Origin: Haloarcula nitratireducens
GTDB lineage: Archaea; Halobacteriota; Halobacteria; Halobacteriales; Haloarculaceae
Length of the DNA stretch: 32,981 nt
NCBI RefSeq assembly: GCF_019599505.1
Contig: NZ_RKLT01000030.1
Location: 1-32,981, forward strand
Reading direction: 5' to 3'
Shown: in pieces, positions 1 to 8,432 of the stretch
How positions within the stretch are numbered: the first letter of the stretch is position 1
Layout of the letters: every line of letters starts with the position of its first letter
Translations under genes and position numbers: made by a program
The notes under the pieces: generated by a model
What the model was told of the DNA's origin: nothing
Database searches by the model: none
The model's input: only the letters and a program-made list of their open reading frames with translations

Positions 1-27
1 TTTAGCTAACTGAACCGCTTTGCTCGT

Positions 28-72
28 GAAGCGGGAAATCTTCGACATGAACCATCGGCGGTTTCCCGCTTC
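28..72. repeat. Perfect 11-bp inverted repeat with 23-nt loop
   Basis: GAAGCGGGAAA at 28-38 is the exact reverse complement of TTTCCCGCTTC at 62-72. In RNA this would be a strong hairpin. A plus-strand frame is open from about 13 to 241 across it, but its translation resembles nothing I recognise. It may be an IS end, a terminator or part of a broken gene. I see nothing else in the first 250 bases. Confidence 0.6.
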
Positions 73-250
73 ATTCCACTAGTTCTGACGGTCGGAGCCG
101 ATGCCGTCCAGCGATTCACCAGAGCCAGACATTCCGGACGCTACAGCCTAGATCACTCGGATCCGTGGATAGCTCAGCTGAAGGTGGTGATATTTCGGAG
201 TTCTCGGAACAGGAGTTGTGTAGTTCCGTTCAAATAGGGTAGGCGGTCAC

Positions 251-1687
<1,437 letters not shown>

Positions 1688-1889
1688 TAGCAATCGTAAC
1701 CTCACAGCCGTTGATCTCCACCGTTACCTTTTCCCACGGCACTGTGTGGTACGAACTCCGATCTGTGTTCCCCTCTGTGAGACTTGTAGTTGCTGGCGAG
1801 ATCGGTGCTATTGCCAAGGGCATTCCCTGCCGCCATACCAAAACGAAGGGAACTGATAACAATATGGACAGTAGAGGAGTAGAGATTGT

Positions 1890-2141
1890 ATGTCGAGTTC
1901 AGCCTCGAAGACCGAACCGACGCCGAGTACGCTCTCGGAGAAACAATCGCGGATTCTGGCGTACCTCCGACAGCATGTCGCAGAACAAACGTATTTCAAA
2001 TCTCGACTCATCGCTGACGATCTCGACTTGTCGCCGAAAGAAGTTGGATCGAATATGGCCGCAGTCCGTCAGGCAGCGACGGGTATTCAAATTGAAAAGT
2101 GGGGGTACTCCACGGGGACGACGTGGAAGATAACTGCTTGA
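1890..2141 (+). CDS. Small winged-helix protein, DUF7123-like (83 aa)
   Basis: This 83-residue acidic protein has a winged-helix-like body: LSEKQSRILAYLRQH, then a recognition-type segment DLSPKEVGSNMAAVRQ, then a C-terminal hairpin ending KWGYSTGTTWKITA. The pattern matches a small haloarchaeal family I recall as DUF7123, probably DNA binding and of unknown targets. The ATG at 1890 is preceded by an AT-rich TATA-like stretch about 30 nt upstream (TGATAACAATA), which fits a leaderless transcript. It stands alone between the tnpB element and the convergent HalOD1 gene. The family name is from memory; the wHTH reading comes from the sequence pattern. Confidence 0.8.
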   Translation: MSSSASKTEPTPSTLSEKQSRILAYLRQHVAEQTYFKSRLIADDLDLSPKEVGSNMAAVRQAATGIQIEKWGYSTGTTWKITA

Positions 2142-2235
2142 GTTGGAGTGTCTTATCACCAGACAGCCGCTCACAGCGGATTCCGTGCTGGGATTGTAGG
2201 CGACGGTCAAAACGGCCTGTCTCGTGAACTTCCCC

Positions 2236-2499
2236 TCAATCGTTGCTCAGCGCGATTCCAGTCGCAGTTTCGCTGGTGGGGCGTGGCTCAAGCCTGATCG
2301 CCTTCTCAGCGGTTACTGTGACTTCGTAGCCCGCGTAGCTGAAGGAGACCTCACCATCTGACATCGTCTCGACGACCGCTTCTAGCGCGTCGGGATCGAT
2401 AACCGCATACAGCGACGGCAACTCCACCCGCTCTGTGGCGGCGGTACGCGAGATTTCTTGGATGATCCGGTCGGAAACACTACCCCTCATTTGTGTCAT
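2236..2499 (-). CDS. HalOD1 output-domain protein (87 aa)
   Basis: The whole 87-residue protein corresponds to the haloarchaeal output domain 1 (HalOD1), a small domain found alone or fused to haloarchaeal signalling receivers. Visible family marks are VSDRIIQEIS near the N-terminus, LPSLYAVIDPDALEAVVE in the middle, and VSFSYAGYEVTVTA near the C-terminus. Its biochemical role is unknown. A clear TATA box on the minus strand (TTTATATC, 2521-2528) lies 22-29 nt upstream of the ATG, so the transcript is probably leaderless. It stands alone, with no receiver or kinase next to it. Confidence 0.85.
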   Translation of the reverse strand: MTQMRGSVSDRIIQEISRTAATERVELPSLYAVIDPDALEAVVETMSDGEVSFSYAGYEVTVTAEKAIRLEPRPTSETATGIALSND

Positions 2500-2520
2500 A
2501 TTACTTCATCAATAAGATAT

Positions 2521-2528
2521 GATATAAA
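2521..2528 (-). promoter_or_regulatory. TATA box of the HalOD1 gene
   Basis: TTTATATC on the minus strand, 22-29 nt before the ATG at 2499. This is the spacing of a leaderless haloarchaeal promoter. Confidence 0.6.
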
Positions 2529-2609
2529 TCCTTGTCAGACAACTATATTTGAATTGTCAACTTTCTCTGCGCTGACCAGTCGTCGGCCTCCTCGAGCTGG
2601 TTCGTTTGA

Positions 2610-2660
2610 CCGCACCGCCAAAGATGTCTTCCGCCAGAGAGAGTGTCAGCTCGAGAGACC
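2610..2660 (+). repeat. Dispersed RTAxDVFRRR-type repeat, copy 1
   Basis: This copy shares the core ACCGCN(2-3)GATGTCTTCCGCC with four others at 15951, 20707, 23445 and 31729, all on the same strand. Read in one frame it gives RTAKDVFRQRECQ. It is the most diverged copy after the core and lies in the gap between two minus-strand regulator genes. Confidence 0.6.
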
Positions 2661-2709
2661 CTGGAATGCCAAGCGAGCGACGCTCTCTAACCACTTGCCT
2701 TGAGGCGAG

Positions 2710-3000
2710 TCACTCAATTTCGACCATGTTCTGTGCCTCGATTGTCTCCCAGACGTCCTCACCAGTCTCCGTTAGTCCATATACGCGGCCCTTCTTGCGG
2801 TCTTCAGAGACGAGCAATGTGGTGAGTCCCTCGTCTTGGAGTTCCTTGAGTGCGCGAGAGACGTGTGCCATACTGAGATCGGTTCCCTCAGCGATAAGTG
2901 AGGGTGTCGCGGGACCGTCTGCGAGGCGCTGTAGTGTGCCGACACGGTACCGTGAACTGATGACGAAGCTGACGTCGTCCCACTGCTCATCTGTTGTCAT
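2710..3000 (-). CDS. Winged-helix transcriptional regulator (96 aa)
   Basis: This is a single-domain wHTH of MarR/ArsR type. The first helix carries VISSRYRVGTLQRLADGP, the HTH is PSLIAEGTDLSMAHVSRALKE, and the wing is GLTTLLVSEDRKKGRVYGLT, followed by a C-terminal helix. Such proteins bind operator DNA as dimers; the ligand and targets cannot be told from sequence. A TATA-like GTTATAC on the minus strand near 3026 lies about 26 nt before the ATG, consistent with a leaderless transcript. It is not in an operon, and it faces away from the degraded 3001-3431 region. Confidence 0.87.
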   Translation of the reverse strand: MTTDEQWDDVSFVISSRYRVGTLQRLADGPATPSLIAEGTDLSMAHVSRALKELQDEGLTTLLVSEDRKKGRVYGLTETGEDVWETIEAQNMVEIE

Positions 3001-3427
3001 AGGTGGTTCCGTGCCTCCGCCGTATAACTGAATATGGCTGTCATAGGTGGTGAGTCAGTCTCTACTGCGTGGTAGCTGATTAACGGCACTGATTGTTTAG
3101 CTGGATAAGGCACTTCGAATACAACCGGTGCTACTGGTAATCAAGTGCTTCTTTGCTCTAGTATTATCGTCTCAACTGCTGCCGATCGAGACCAAGAAAA
3201 ATGTAACCCCATACCGACTGTGAGGGATACCGATAGTACAGTATTGTAAAGAAACGGTCGTAACGTCTCCCTAGAGCGCTGTCAGTACGATTTCAGTGGT
3301 GTCGCCGTCGAGGGAGATAGCTTGTCGGTCGTCGCTCTCGAGCGTCGTTACTCATAGACCTGCTCATCTATCCAGCGTCGTCACGACTCGTCAATGAAGA
3401 CTCTGTGCCTGACCACAAGCCACCGAT
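3001..3427. other. Gene-poor gap with possible gene fragments
   Basis: No intact gene is seen. Two short stretches look coding-like. On the minus strand 3351-3271 reads ESDDRQAISLDGDTTEIVL and then a stop. On the plus strand about 3325-3427 reads on to SRLVNEDSVPDHKPPI, which could be glycosyltransferase sequence before the MITE. If the MITE is removed, that frame joins the downstream QKRRW frame one base out of register, so the link is unproven. Confidence 0.35.
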
Positions 3428-3431
3428 TCAC

Positions 3432-3728
3432 AATAGTAGCAGCGCGGAAGCCCACGGCTTCAGCCGTGGGAGGAAGCGCGTAAGCTTAAGGGACTTTGAG
3501 ACGAATATATAGACACGTCCCACAGGTCCAGAAGCGGCCGGTGGGACGGGCTGTCCGTCAGCCAGCCCCGAAGTCGGGGACGTTGAACGAGTCTCTCCGA
3601 CTCCCGGTTCGGGAAGCCACCTGAGAAAGCCCCGTCTTAGAAAGGAGGGGGCGTGGGGCTTTCCGCTGTGGAGCGCGAAACTCGTGAGTCCACCGACAAG
3701 CCCACCGCTTCAGCGGTGGGTAGCTGAC
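3432..3728 (+). mobile_element. tnpB-derived MITE (non-autonomous, ~297 bp)
   Basis: Both ends match the tnpB element at 251-1687. The left end carries AGCAGCGCGGAAGCCCA with a hairpin at 3451-3470, and the right end carries CCACCGACAAGCCCA with a hairpin at 3701-3720 and GGGTAGCTGAC. The coding part is missing, but about 190 bases before the right end keep the structured features of the tnpB 3' region, including an AAGTCGGGGA motif. It may therefore still carry an omega-RNA-like sequence without a nuclease. The hairpin sequences differ from the autonomous copy but remain perfectly paired. Confidence 0.75.
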
Positions 3729-4172
3729 ACAGAAGCGGCGTTGGGTCGCTGGCCCGTATTCGTATCTGAGTGGTGGCCAGTTCACCAGTCGTGAACTGCT
3801 CCGGTTTTGGACGTACAGTATCTCGAATCAGACTATTTCGCTCGTCAATATTATCGGGATTCCGGCGGGGATCCTCTATCTGCTATTCGTAATCGCTGGC
3901 TTCGACCTCTATACTTCGCCGCCGCTCATCGTTATTCTGTGCAGATGTATCAAGCAACGATACGTGGGATTCGCTTTGAGTCGACATTACAGCAAACGGT
4001 ATTCTATCTCACCTCGAATCCAGTTAGTCAGCTTCTCTACTCCCTGTTGTGGGTGTTCCCGATCGTGGGTGCTGTCTGGGAGTCTCTTTCTGGTAGTCAG
4101 GAGCACGAATTCCACGTCACGCCAAAACAACTTGAGCGGCTTCCCGACACTGTGCGAACGAAGGACGATTGA
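3729..4172 (+). pseudogene. Frameshifted 3' part of a GT2 membrane glycosyltransferase
   Basis: Directly after the MITE, the frame starting at 3730 reads QKRRWVAGPYSYLSGG, which contains the QxxRW motif of processive family-2 glycosyltransferases (cellulose-synthase type). It continues through a membrane segment, VNIIGIPAGILYLLFVIAG. After roughly 3940 this frame stops looking like protein, and a second frame takes over with another membrane segment (NPVSQLLYSLLWVFPIVG) and the ending HEFHVTPKQLERLPD. The change of frame marks a frameshift. The catalytic N-terminal domain is absent or unrecognisable upstream of the MITE. The gene once made an extracellular or surface polysaccharide; it is now dead. 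Confidence 0.65.
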
Positions 4173-4260
4173 CCAGCTTGTATTCTGCTACTCTTGAAAA
4201 GCCCGTGGTGGACTAGTGGCGTTCTCGATAGCGCAGCTGGCGAAGCTCTGCTTGGCTACG

Positions 4261-4410
4261 TCAGTACAAATGCGTCGGGGGTGACCCGACGCCATAGGGG
4301 GTGGAAGGTTGCAGACCCATTGGAAGTGATGGCTTCAGCAGGGTCTACAACGTGGCTTTCTGGTCACCGAATATGACTGTTACGATTGGCAAACAGGTCA
4401 GGGGCCGAAA
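4261..4410 (+). ncRNA. Structured repeat, copy 1 (candidate RNA with covarying helices)
   Basis: Helix 1 pairs GCGTCGGG (4272-4279) with CCCGACGC (4285-4292). Helix 2 pairs CAGACCC (4312-4318) with GGGTCTA (4341-4347) and encloses a conserved loop containing GAAG (4323-4326) and CTTC (4333-4336). The same layout recurs at 15401-15560. There helix 1 is GTGTCGGA/TCCGACAC, so two base pairs have changed on both sides at once. The loop GGAAGTGATGGCTTCAGC is identical in both copies. Conservation continues to about 4410 (AAACAGGTC). It could be a small RNA, a riboregulator or the end of an unknown mobile element. Confidence 0.55.
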
Positions 4411-4479
4411 CCATGTCGATTGGACAGGCGAGTCGAATTGCGTCCGTTGATAGTAGCTGCATCCATATCGCAGCCGAGT

Positions 4480-4512
4480 CCCCCGCTGGCGAGGGGGAGT
4501 CGTTGGGCGATA
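4480..4512. repeat. GC-rich hairpin resembling the tnpB 3' region
   Basis: AGTCCCCCGCTGG here is identical to 13 bases at about 1541-1553 in the 3' end of the tnpB gene, and both are followed by a G-run that pairs with the C-run. It may be a remnant of an omega-RNA region from a lost tnpB element, or chance in GC-rich sequence. Confidence 0.3.
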
Positions 4513-4636
4513 TCCGACGCAGGTACGAAGTCGGCTGCGGGACGCTACTGGGTGTGTTCCCGTCTGCAGTGTTCTTTTTGTTATATATCTACCAATAGAC
4601 ATATGTGCGAGCGCTATGTACCAGTTAGTTACTTGT

Positions 4637-4930
4637 ATGCACGACTTGACTGGCTTCCAACGTGACCTCCTCTACGTGATTGCTGGTAGTGATGAGCCCC
4701 ACGGCCTTGCGCTCAAAGCGGAACTTGGGGACTACTACAACCAGGAGATCAACCATGGACGGCTGTATCCAAACCTTGATACACTCGTTGAGAAGGGGCT
4801 TGTCGAGAAAGGGACGCAAGACCGACGGACAAACATCTACACACTCACTCAGCGCGGCCGTCGTGAACTCGAAGCCCGCCGCGAGTGGGAGCACAAATAC
4901 GTAGAAGCTGCTGAGATGTCGTCTGCATAA
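4637..4930 (+). CDS. PadR-family transcriptional regulator (97 aa)
   Basis: PadR proteins are winged-helix repressors. The sequence shows the PadR hallmarks in order: LTGFQRDLLYVIAG, HGLALKAELGDYY, the highly characteristic NHGRLYPNLDTLVEKGLVEKG, a wing with DRRTNIYTLTQRG, then a C-terminal helix. I place the start at the ATG at 4637 (MHDLTGFQRD), where haloarchaeal relatives usually begin. An in-frame ATG at 4616 would add seven residues. A TATA-like TTATATATC lies at about 4579-4587, giving a short leader for 4637 or an almost leaderless message for 4616. The gene ends just before the IS200/IS605 element, whose insertion has separated it from the damaged oxidase gene downstream. Confidence 0.9.
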   Translation: MHDLTGFQRDLLYVIAGSDEPHGLALKAELGDYYNQEINHGRLYPNLDTLVEKGLVEKGTQDRRTNIYTLTQRGRRELEARREWEHKYVEAAEMSSA

Positions 4931-5107
4931 CGACGTTCAAGTCGGCAGTCCAAGTTCTCGCAGAGTTGTTACAGAAATTCGAGGAGAAAGCCCACGACTT
5001 TAGTCGTGGGATGAATCCGACCACTCCGATACAATTCATCCCAGATAGCACGGCATAGGGTTGATAGAATCATAACATCTAATAGTGAGTGGCATCTATC
5101 TAAGACT

Positions 5108-5497
5108 ATGCCGCGCGGGTATAGTCGAGAGCGAACGTCGGTTCAGAACCTCCACTACCACTTCGTGTGGTGCCCGAAGTACCGCAAGCCGGTGCTGACC
5201 GACGAGGTTGCCGACCGCCTCGAACAACTCATCGAGGAGAAGGCCGACGAACTCGACCTCGACATCCTCCAACTGGCAATCCAGCCCGACCACGTACACC
5301 TGTTCATCACTGGCGACCCGAAACTTGCCCCGAACAAAATCATCCAGCAGGTCAAGGGCTACACCTCGCGGAACCTCCGTGACGAGTTCGACTTCGGCCT
5401 CCCCTCGCTGTGGACACGCTCGTACTTCGTTTCCTCAGCAGGCGAGGTGTCGAGTCAGACCATCCAGGAGTACATCGAAGCACAGACCGGACAGTAG
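5108..5497 (+). CDS. tnpA: IS200-type Y1 transposase TnpA (129 aa)
   Basis: TnpA is the HUH single-strand transposase of IS200/IS605 elements. It cuts and joins the element's ends as single-stranded DNA and recognises their subterminal hairpins. Visible features are LHYHFVWCPKYRKPVL at the N-terminus, the HUH metal-binding motif DHVHLF (His62, His64) and the nucleophile Tyr122 in EYIEAQ near the C-terminus. Length is normal and nothing essential is missing, so it is probably active. It may also mobilise the tnpB-only element and the MITE, although their hairpins differ somewhat. tnpB follows after one base. Confidence 0.95.
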   Translation: MPRGYSRERTSVQNLHYHFVWCPKYRKPVLTDEVADRLEQLIEEKADELDLDILQLAIQPDHVHLFITGDPKLAPNKIIQQVKGYTSRNLRDEFDFGLPSLWTRSYFVSSAGEVSSQTIQEYIEAQTGQ

Positions 5498-5498
5498 A

Positions 5499-6671
5499 AT
5501 GCAACGTGAAGTCACTACCACGGTACGGGTCAAACTCCACTCGCTCACCGAGCGGAAAGCCCGGCTCGTCGAACGCGAGTACGGTGCGTTCCAAGATGCC
5601 GTTCACGGTGACGACGACGCGAACCTCTACTCCGCCACCAAACAACAGGTGGGCAAAGTCCGCTCGAATAAGAACCCGCGAGCGGACACCGAACAGCCTG
5701 TCGTCCTCCGCAACGACTGTATCACCATTGAACACGACGAGGACACGGTTCTCTCGTCATGGTGGTTCAAACTTCCCGTCTACAACCCCGAGAAGGAACG
5801 CGGGGATAGCATCTGGGTGCCCGTGTGCGTCCCCGAGAAGGACACGCACCTGCTCACCGACGAGTACATCCGTGACTCGGAACTCGTCCACCGAGATGGC
5901 GAGTGGTACGTCCACCTCGTCTGCAAGCGGTCTGTGGCCGTCGCAGACGAATACAATGACGTTCTCGCCGTCGATATGGGTGCGAAGTGGATAGCCGTCA
6001 GCACATTCCTCTCTGACCGAGACACCAAGTTCCATGGAGCGGAAGTCCGTCGCGTCCGTGAACACTACAAGCAACTCCGCAAGTCCATTGGGAAGGCGAA
6101 GGTTCGTTCGGGAGCGCAGATCATCGAACGCCTCGGGGACAAGGAATCCAGAACGGTCGAACACGAACTGCATCAAGTGGCGAACAAACTCGTCGCTCGC
6201 GCTCGGGAGCGAAACGCCGTCATCGTGTTCGGTGATATGACGGGGTTGCGCTTCGACAACGACAAGGGACGGTACGTGAACGACAAGACCCACAAGATGC
6301 CGTATGCGAAGATGGCGAACATCCTCACGTACAAAGCTCATCTTGACGGGCGAGAGTGCCTCCCCGTGAACGAGTACGACACGTCTGTGACGTGTTGGCG
6401 GTGTGGGTCAAAGAACACGAATCGGGAGGTGCAGGGGCGTGTCGAGTGCCACGACTGTGGACTGGACGACAACGGCGACAAGAATGGCGCGACGAACATC
6501 GGCAAACGAGCCGTCGGTAAGAACATTCAGCGTCCGCTATCGACGGTGGGGGCTGTTGTGGCTCAGCCCGAAACGCAGGTCGTACTCAAGGGAACTAACG
6601 GTGAGATGGAACCTGCGAACTCCCCGGACGACGTGGGCCTAACCCTCCGTGAGGGAAGCCCACGACTTTAG
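5499..6671 (+). CDS. tnpB: TnpB nuclease of the IS200/IS605 element (390 aa)
   Basis: The ATG at 5499 begins two bases after the tnpA stop and gives MQREVTTTVRVKL, the usual TnpB opening. RuvC acid 1 is Asp159 in LAVDMG and acid 3 is Asp327 in DKNGATN. The zinc ribbon has Cys299/Cys302 and Cys317/Cys320. At the second RuvC position, where most TnpBs have Glu-Asp, this protein has Gly-Asp (VIVFGDMTGL, Asp246). That variant is, as I recall, shared by a branch of haloarchaeal and cyanobacterial TnpBs and may use the Asp or a displaced acid. The last codons overlap the right-end hairpin, so the message end probably becomes omega RNA. It is unlike the tnpB at 385 and belongs to a different subgroup. 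Confidence 0.92.
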   Translation: MQREVTTTVRVKLHSLTERKARLVEREYGAFQDAVHGDDDANLYSATKQQVGKVRSNKNPRADTEQPVVLRNDCITIEHDEDTVLSSWWFKLPVYNPEKERGDSIWVPVCVPEKDTHLLTDEYIRDSELVHRDGEWYVHLVCKRSVAVADEYNDVLAVDMGAKWIAVSTFLSDRDTKFHGAEVRRVREHYKQLRKSIGKAKVRSGAQIIERLGDKESRTVEHELHQVANKLVARARERNAVIVFGDMTGLRFDNDKGRYVNDKTHKMPYAKMANILTYKAHLDGRECLPVNEYDTSVTCWRCGSKNTNREVQGRVECHDCGLDDNGDKNGATNIGKRAVGKNIQRPLSTVGAVVAQPETQVVLKGTNGEMEPANSPDDVGLTLREGSPRL

Positions 6672-6682
6672 TCGTGGGAGAA

Positions 6683-7260
6683 GTCGCAGCGGCGAGTTGG
6701 ACGACACCGAGGCAGCGCTTGCCCCGCTCCGCACGCTGGGCGATCCCGTCGTGGACCTGCTCGCCGAGCGGCCATATATCCAGCAGCAGTCGTACCTTGA
6801 CGCGACGGAACCCAAGGGCGACCACTACTACTGGAAGACTGAGTTTGCCGCCGAGTTGAGTGGCGACCTTCTGTCGACCGTGCGAGACCTGGCCGCGGAG
6901 AATCCAATCCCGGATGGGCAACTCGTCATTGCACACATCGGCGGCGCACTCAACGAACGTGACGACGACGACGGCGCCGTGAACAACCGCGACGCTCGCT
7001 TCGCATACGGTGCAGCTGGACGGTGGGACCCGGACGATCCCAATGGAGGGGCGTACCGTGAGTGGGTCCGCACTGCGTGGGACCAACTGCGCCCCTATTC
7101 GACTGGTGGGAATTATATCAATTTCCAGACCGCTGACGAAGATGAGGAGCGAATTCGGGCGACGTACGGCGACAACTTCGCTCGCCTCGTCGAAATCAAA
7201 GCGCAGTACGATCCGGAGAACGTCTTCCGCGTGAACCGGAATATTCGCCCGAACGAGTGA
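6683..7260 (+). pseudogene. 3' remnant of a FAD-linked oxidase (BBE domain)
   Basis: From the IS right end onward the frame reads as the C-terminal ~190 residues of a berberine-bridge-type FAD oxidase. It has a substrate-domain part (DHYYWKTEF) and the BBE ending YINFQTADED...RIRATYGDNFARL...KAQYDPENVFRVNRNI. The intact homologue at 18562-19962 shows that about 270 N-terminal residues, including the FAD-binding domain, are missing. The frame is open into the IS because the element brings its own codons, but no functional oxidase can be made. The truncated copy is only moderately similar to the intact one, so it is a divergent paralogue and not a recent duplicate. Confidence 0.85.
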
Positions 7261-7286
7261 GTGTCGTCACCGGTTGGGGCGTCTGG

Positions 7287-7505
7287 TCAGTAGCCGCCGC
7301 CATCGGGAAAGCACCGGCCGCATTTGTGGCCATCTTCGTCAGTGAGTGCTTGTTCGATTGGGAGCCGTCGTAGCTGTGTTGGCGCGACGTGGTATGTTAG
7401 GCCACACTCGGTCTCGAACTTGTCGGCGCCCGCTTTGTGTTTATGGATTGTTTTCGTGGTTGTGTTCAGCACGCCGTTTGTAGCTTCGTTCAGCGGGGGC
7501 GACAT
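7287..7505 (-). CDS. Small Cys-rich haloarchaeal protein (72 aa)
   Basis: The protein starting MSPPLNEATNG carries a TECGLTYHV motif and a C-terminal HKCGRCFPDGGGY. The three cysteines plus nearby histidines suggest a zinc site, but no named domain is recognised. Similar small proteins of unknown function are common in haloarchaea. The ATG at 7505 is chosen because a TATA-like stretch (TTTATGTGTATAT, about 7527-7540 on the minus strand) sits about 27 nt upstream; an upstream in-frame start at 7520 would lie too near it. Another Cys-pair protein of similar size and style occurs at 32195-32452. Confidence 0.65.
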   Translation of the reverse strand: MSPPLNEATNGVLNTTTKTIHKHKAGADKFETECGLTYHVAPTQLRRLPIEQALTDEDGHKCGRCFPDGGGY

Positions 7506-7593
7506 GTGATAGCTGTTCACACGATATACACATAAATGTAGTATCTAGATGAAAAGGTATTACCAAATAGTCAGTACTTATCGATGAGTATGT

Positions 7594-7857
7594 GAAGCCG
7601 CTCAGGCGGGACTGCGACGGGAGATGCATGAAGAACTGGACTGTCCAGTAGCGGTTGGGGCAGCACTCGGACGATAGTGGTACGCACACCGGTCACGACA
7701 GCAGACAGTGTCAGTGTATCAAATGTTCCGAACCTATGTCCTGGCACCGCCGACACCCAATCCCGCCGAAGGGGTACTGACAGCGAAGTGGGTGTCGCCT
7801 GGCGAGTTGCCGGCACAGACGCTTCCACAGGTCCGTCGGCTGATTCGTGCTCGGTGA
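7594..7857 (+). pseudogene. Nudix hydrolase pseudogene, paralogue of the gene at 29987
   Basis: Only the 3' half remains. It starts inside the Nudix box (EAAQAGLRREMHEEL) and runs to PGELPAQTLPQVRRLIRAR and a stop. It aligns almost residue for residue with the intact Nudix protein at 29987-30436 (SPGELPARTLPQVRRLVRA). A TAG at 7675-7677 replaces a Trp codon (GRxWYAH here against GQWWYAH), and the N-terminal half is gone. It is untranslatable and clearly a dead duplicate. Confidence 0.85.
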
Positions 7858-8432
7858 GGTTGTGTCGCGAATGGACGGCACCATCGGGGATAGGATACTC
7901 GGATGTTTCGTTGACTGCACCACACCGTAAACGATGTTCCAGCGGGCAAGGATATCAGTAGCCGACCCGGATCACTACCTGAGGACGGTGCAGAGCCACA
8001 ATGGCTTATAGTACGCAGGAGTATGATACTTCGAAGTACGTAATGTATGGAAAGCCCCACCGTGATTGCCGCCGAATACTGGCGTCGCCTCGTTCGTGTG
8101 CGGAGGGGGCTTTCGCCTTGTTCACTAGGTTTCGTCGATAGAGTCAATCCCACTAATTTCGAACCGTGCACCGCCAGCGTCGCTTTCGGTGACTCGGCGA
8201 CTTGGTCGGTGACACTTGGGCAATTCAGACTTTAGTTTCCAATATGTCCATGCTGGCGAAGCAACTGGAACCATTCATCGGGGTGCTAAGACGACTTACC
8301 CCAACGCCTTCTGGCGGTTTATCGGAGCCGCGAATTCCGAACAGTGCAACCGCCAAGGCGACAGCTGGCTACCCAATACGAACGAAAAACGACCGCTGAG
8401 TTGGTTCGAGAGCCAATACAATTTCCACTCGC
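7858..8432. other. Decayed gap
   Basis: No intact gene is supported. A 22-codon minus-strand stretch (8193-8125) resembles a histidine kinase C-terminus. Open frames elsewhere in the gap have no recognisable protein character. Confidence 0.4.
8125..8193 (-). pseudogene. Possible C-terminal scrap of a sensor histidine kinase
   Basis: The minus strand reads VTESDAGGARFEISGIDS and then reaches a stop. This is the style of the last strand of haloarchaeal sensor kinases (...GGARFEI.G...). The sequence upstream of it in frame is not kinase-like, so at best this is a 23-codon fragment. The call rests on a short match. Confidence 0.3.

Larger units (their letters stand above)
4173..4636. other. Non-coding gap before the PadR gene
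   Basis: No credible gene. It holds the structured element (4261-4410), a GC-rich hairpin near 4480-4512, and a TATA-like TTATATATC at about 4579-4587 that should drive the PadR gene. Confidence 0.5.
4985..6682 (+). mobile_element. IS200/IS605 element with tnpA and tnpB
   Basis: The left-end hairpin (4991-5010) and right-end hairpin (6659-6678) are identical: CCCACGACTTTAGTCGTGGG. Between them tnpA and tnpB are adjacent on the same strand with one base between stop and start. The exact ends are not certain because there is only one copy. The right flank is the coding sequence of a FAD oxidase, which by family knowledge is what the guide part of the omega RNA would read. The matching 5' half of that oxidase is not on the left flank, so insertion was accompanied or followed by deletion. 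Confidence 0.85.

Noticed and set aside
2606..3031. Plus-strand frame of 141 codons
   Set aside because: It is Ser/Thr-rich and antisense to the wHTH gene at 2710-3000.
5208..5498. Upstream extension of the second tnpB frame
   Set aside because: This part lies within tnpA in another frame and is Ser/Arg-rich; the ATG at 5499 gives the normal TnpB start.
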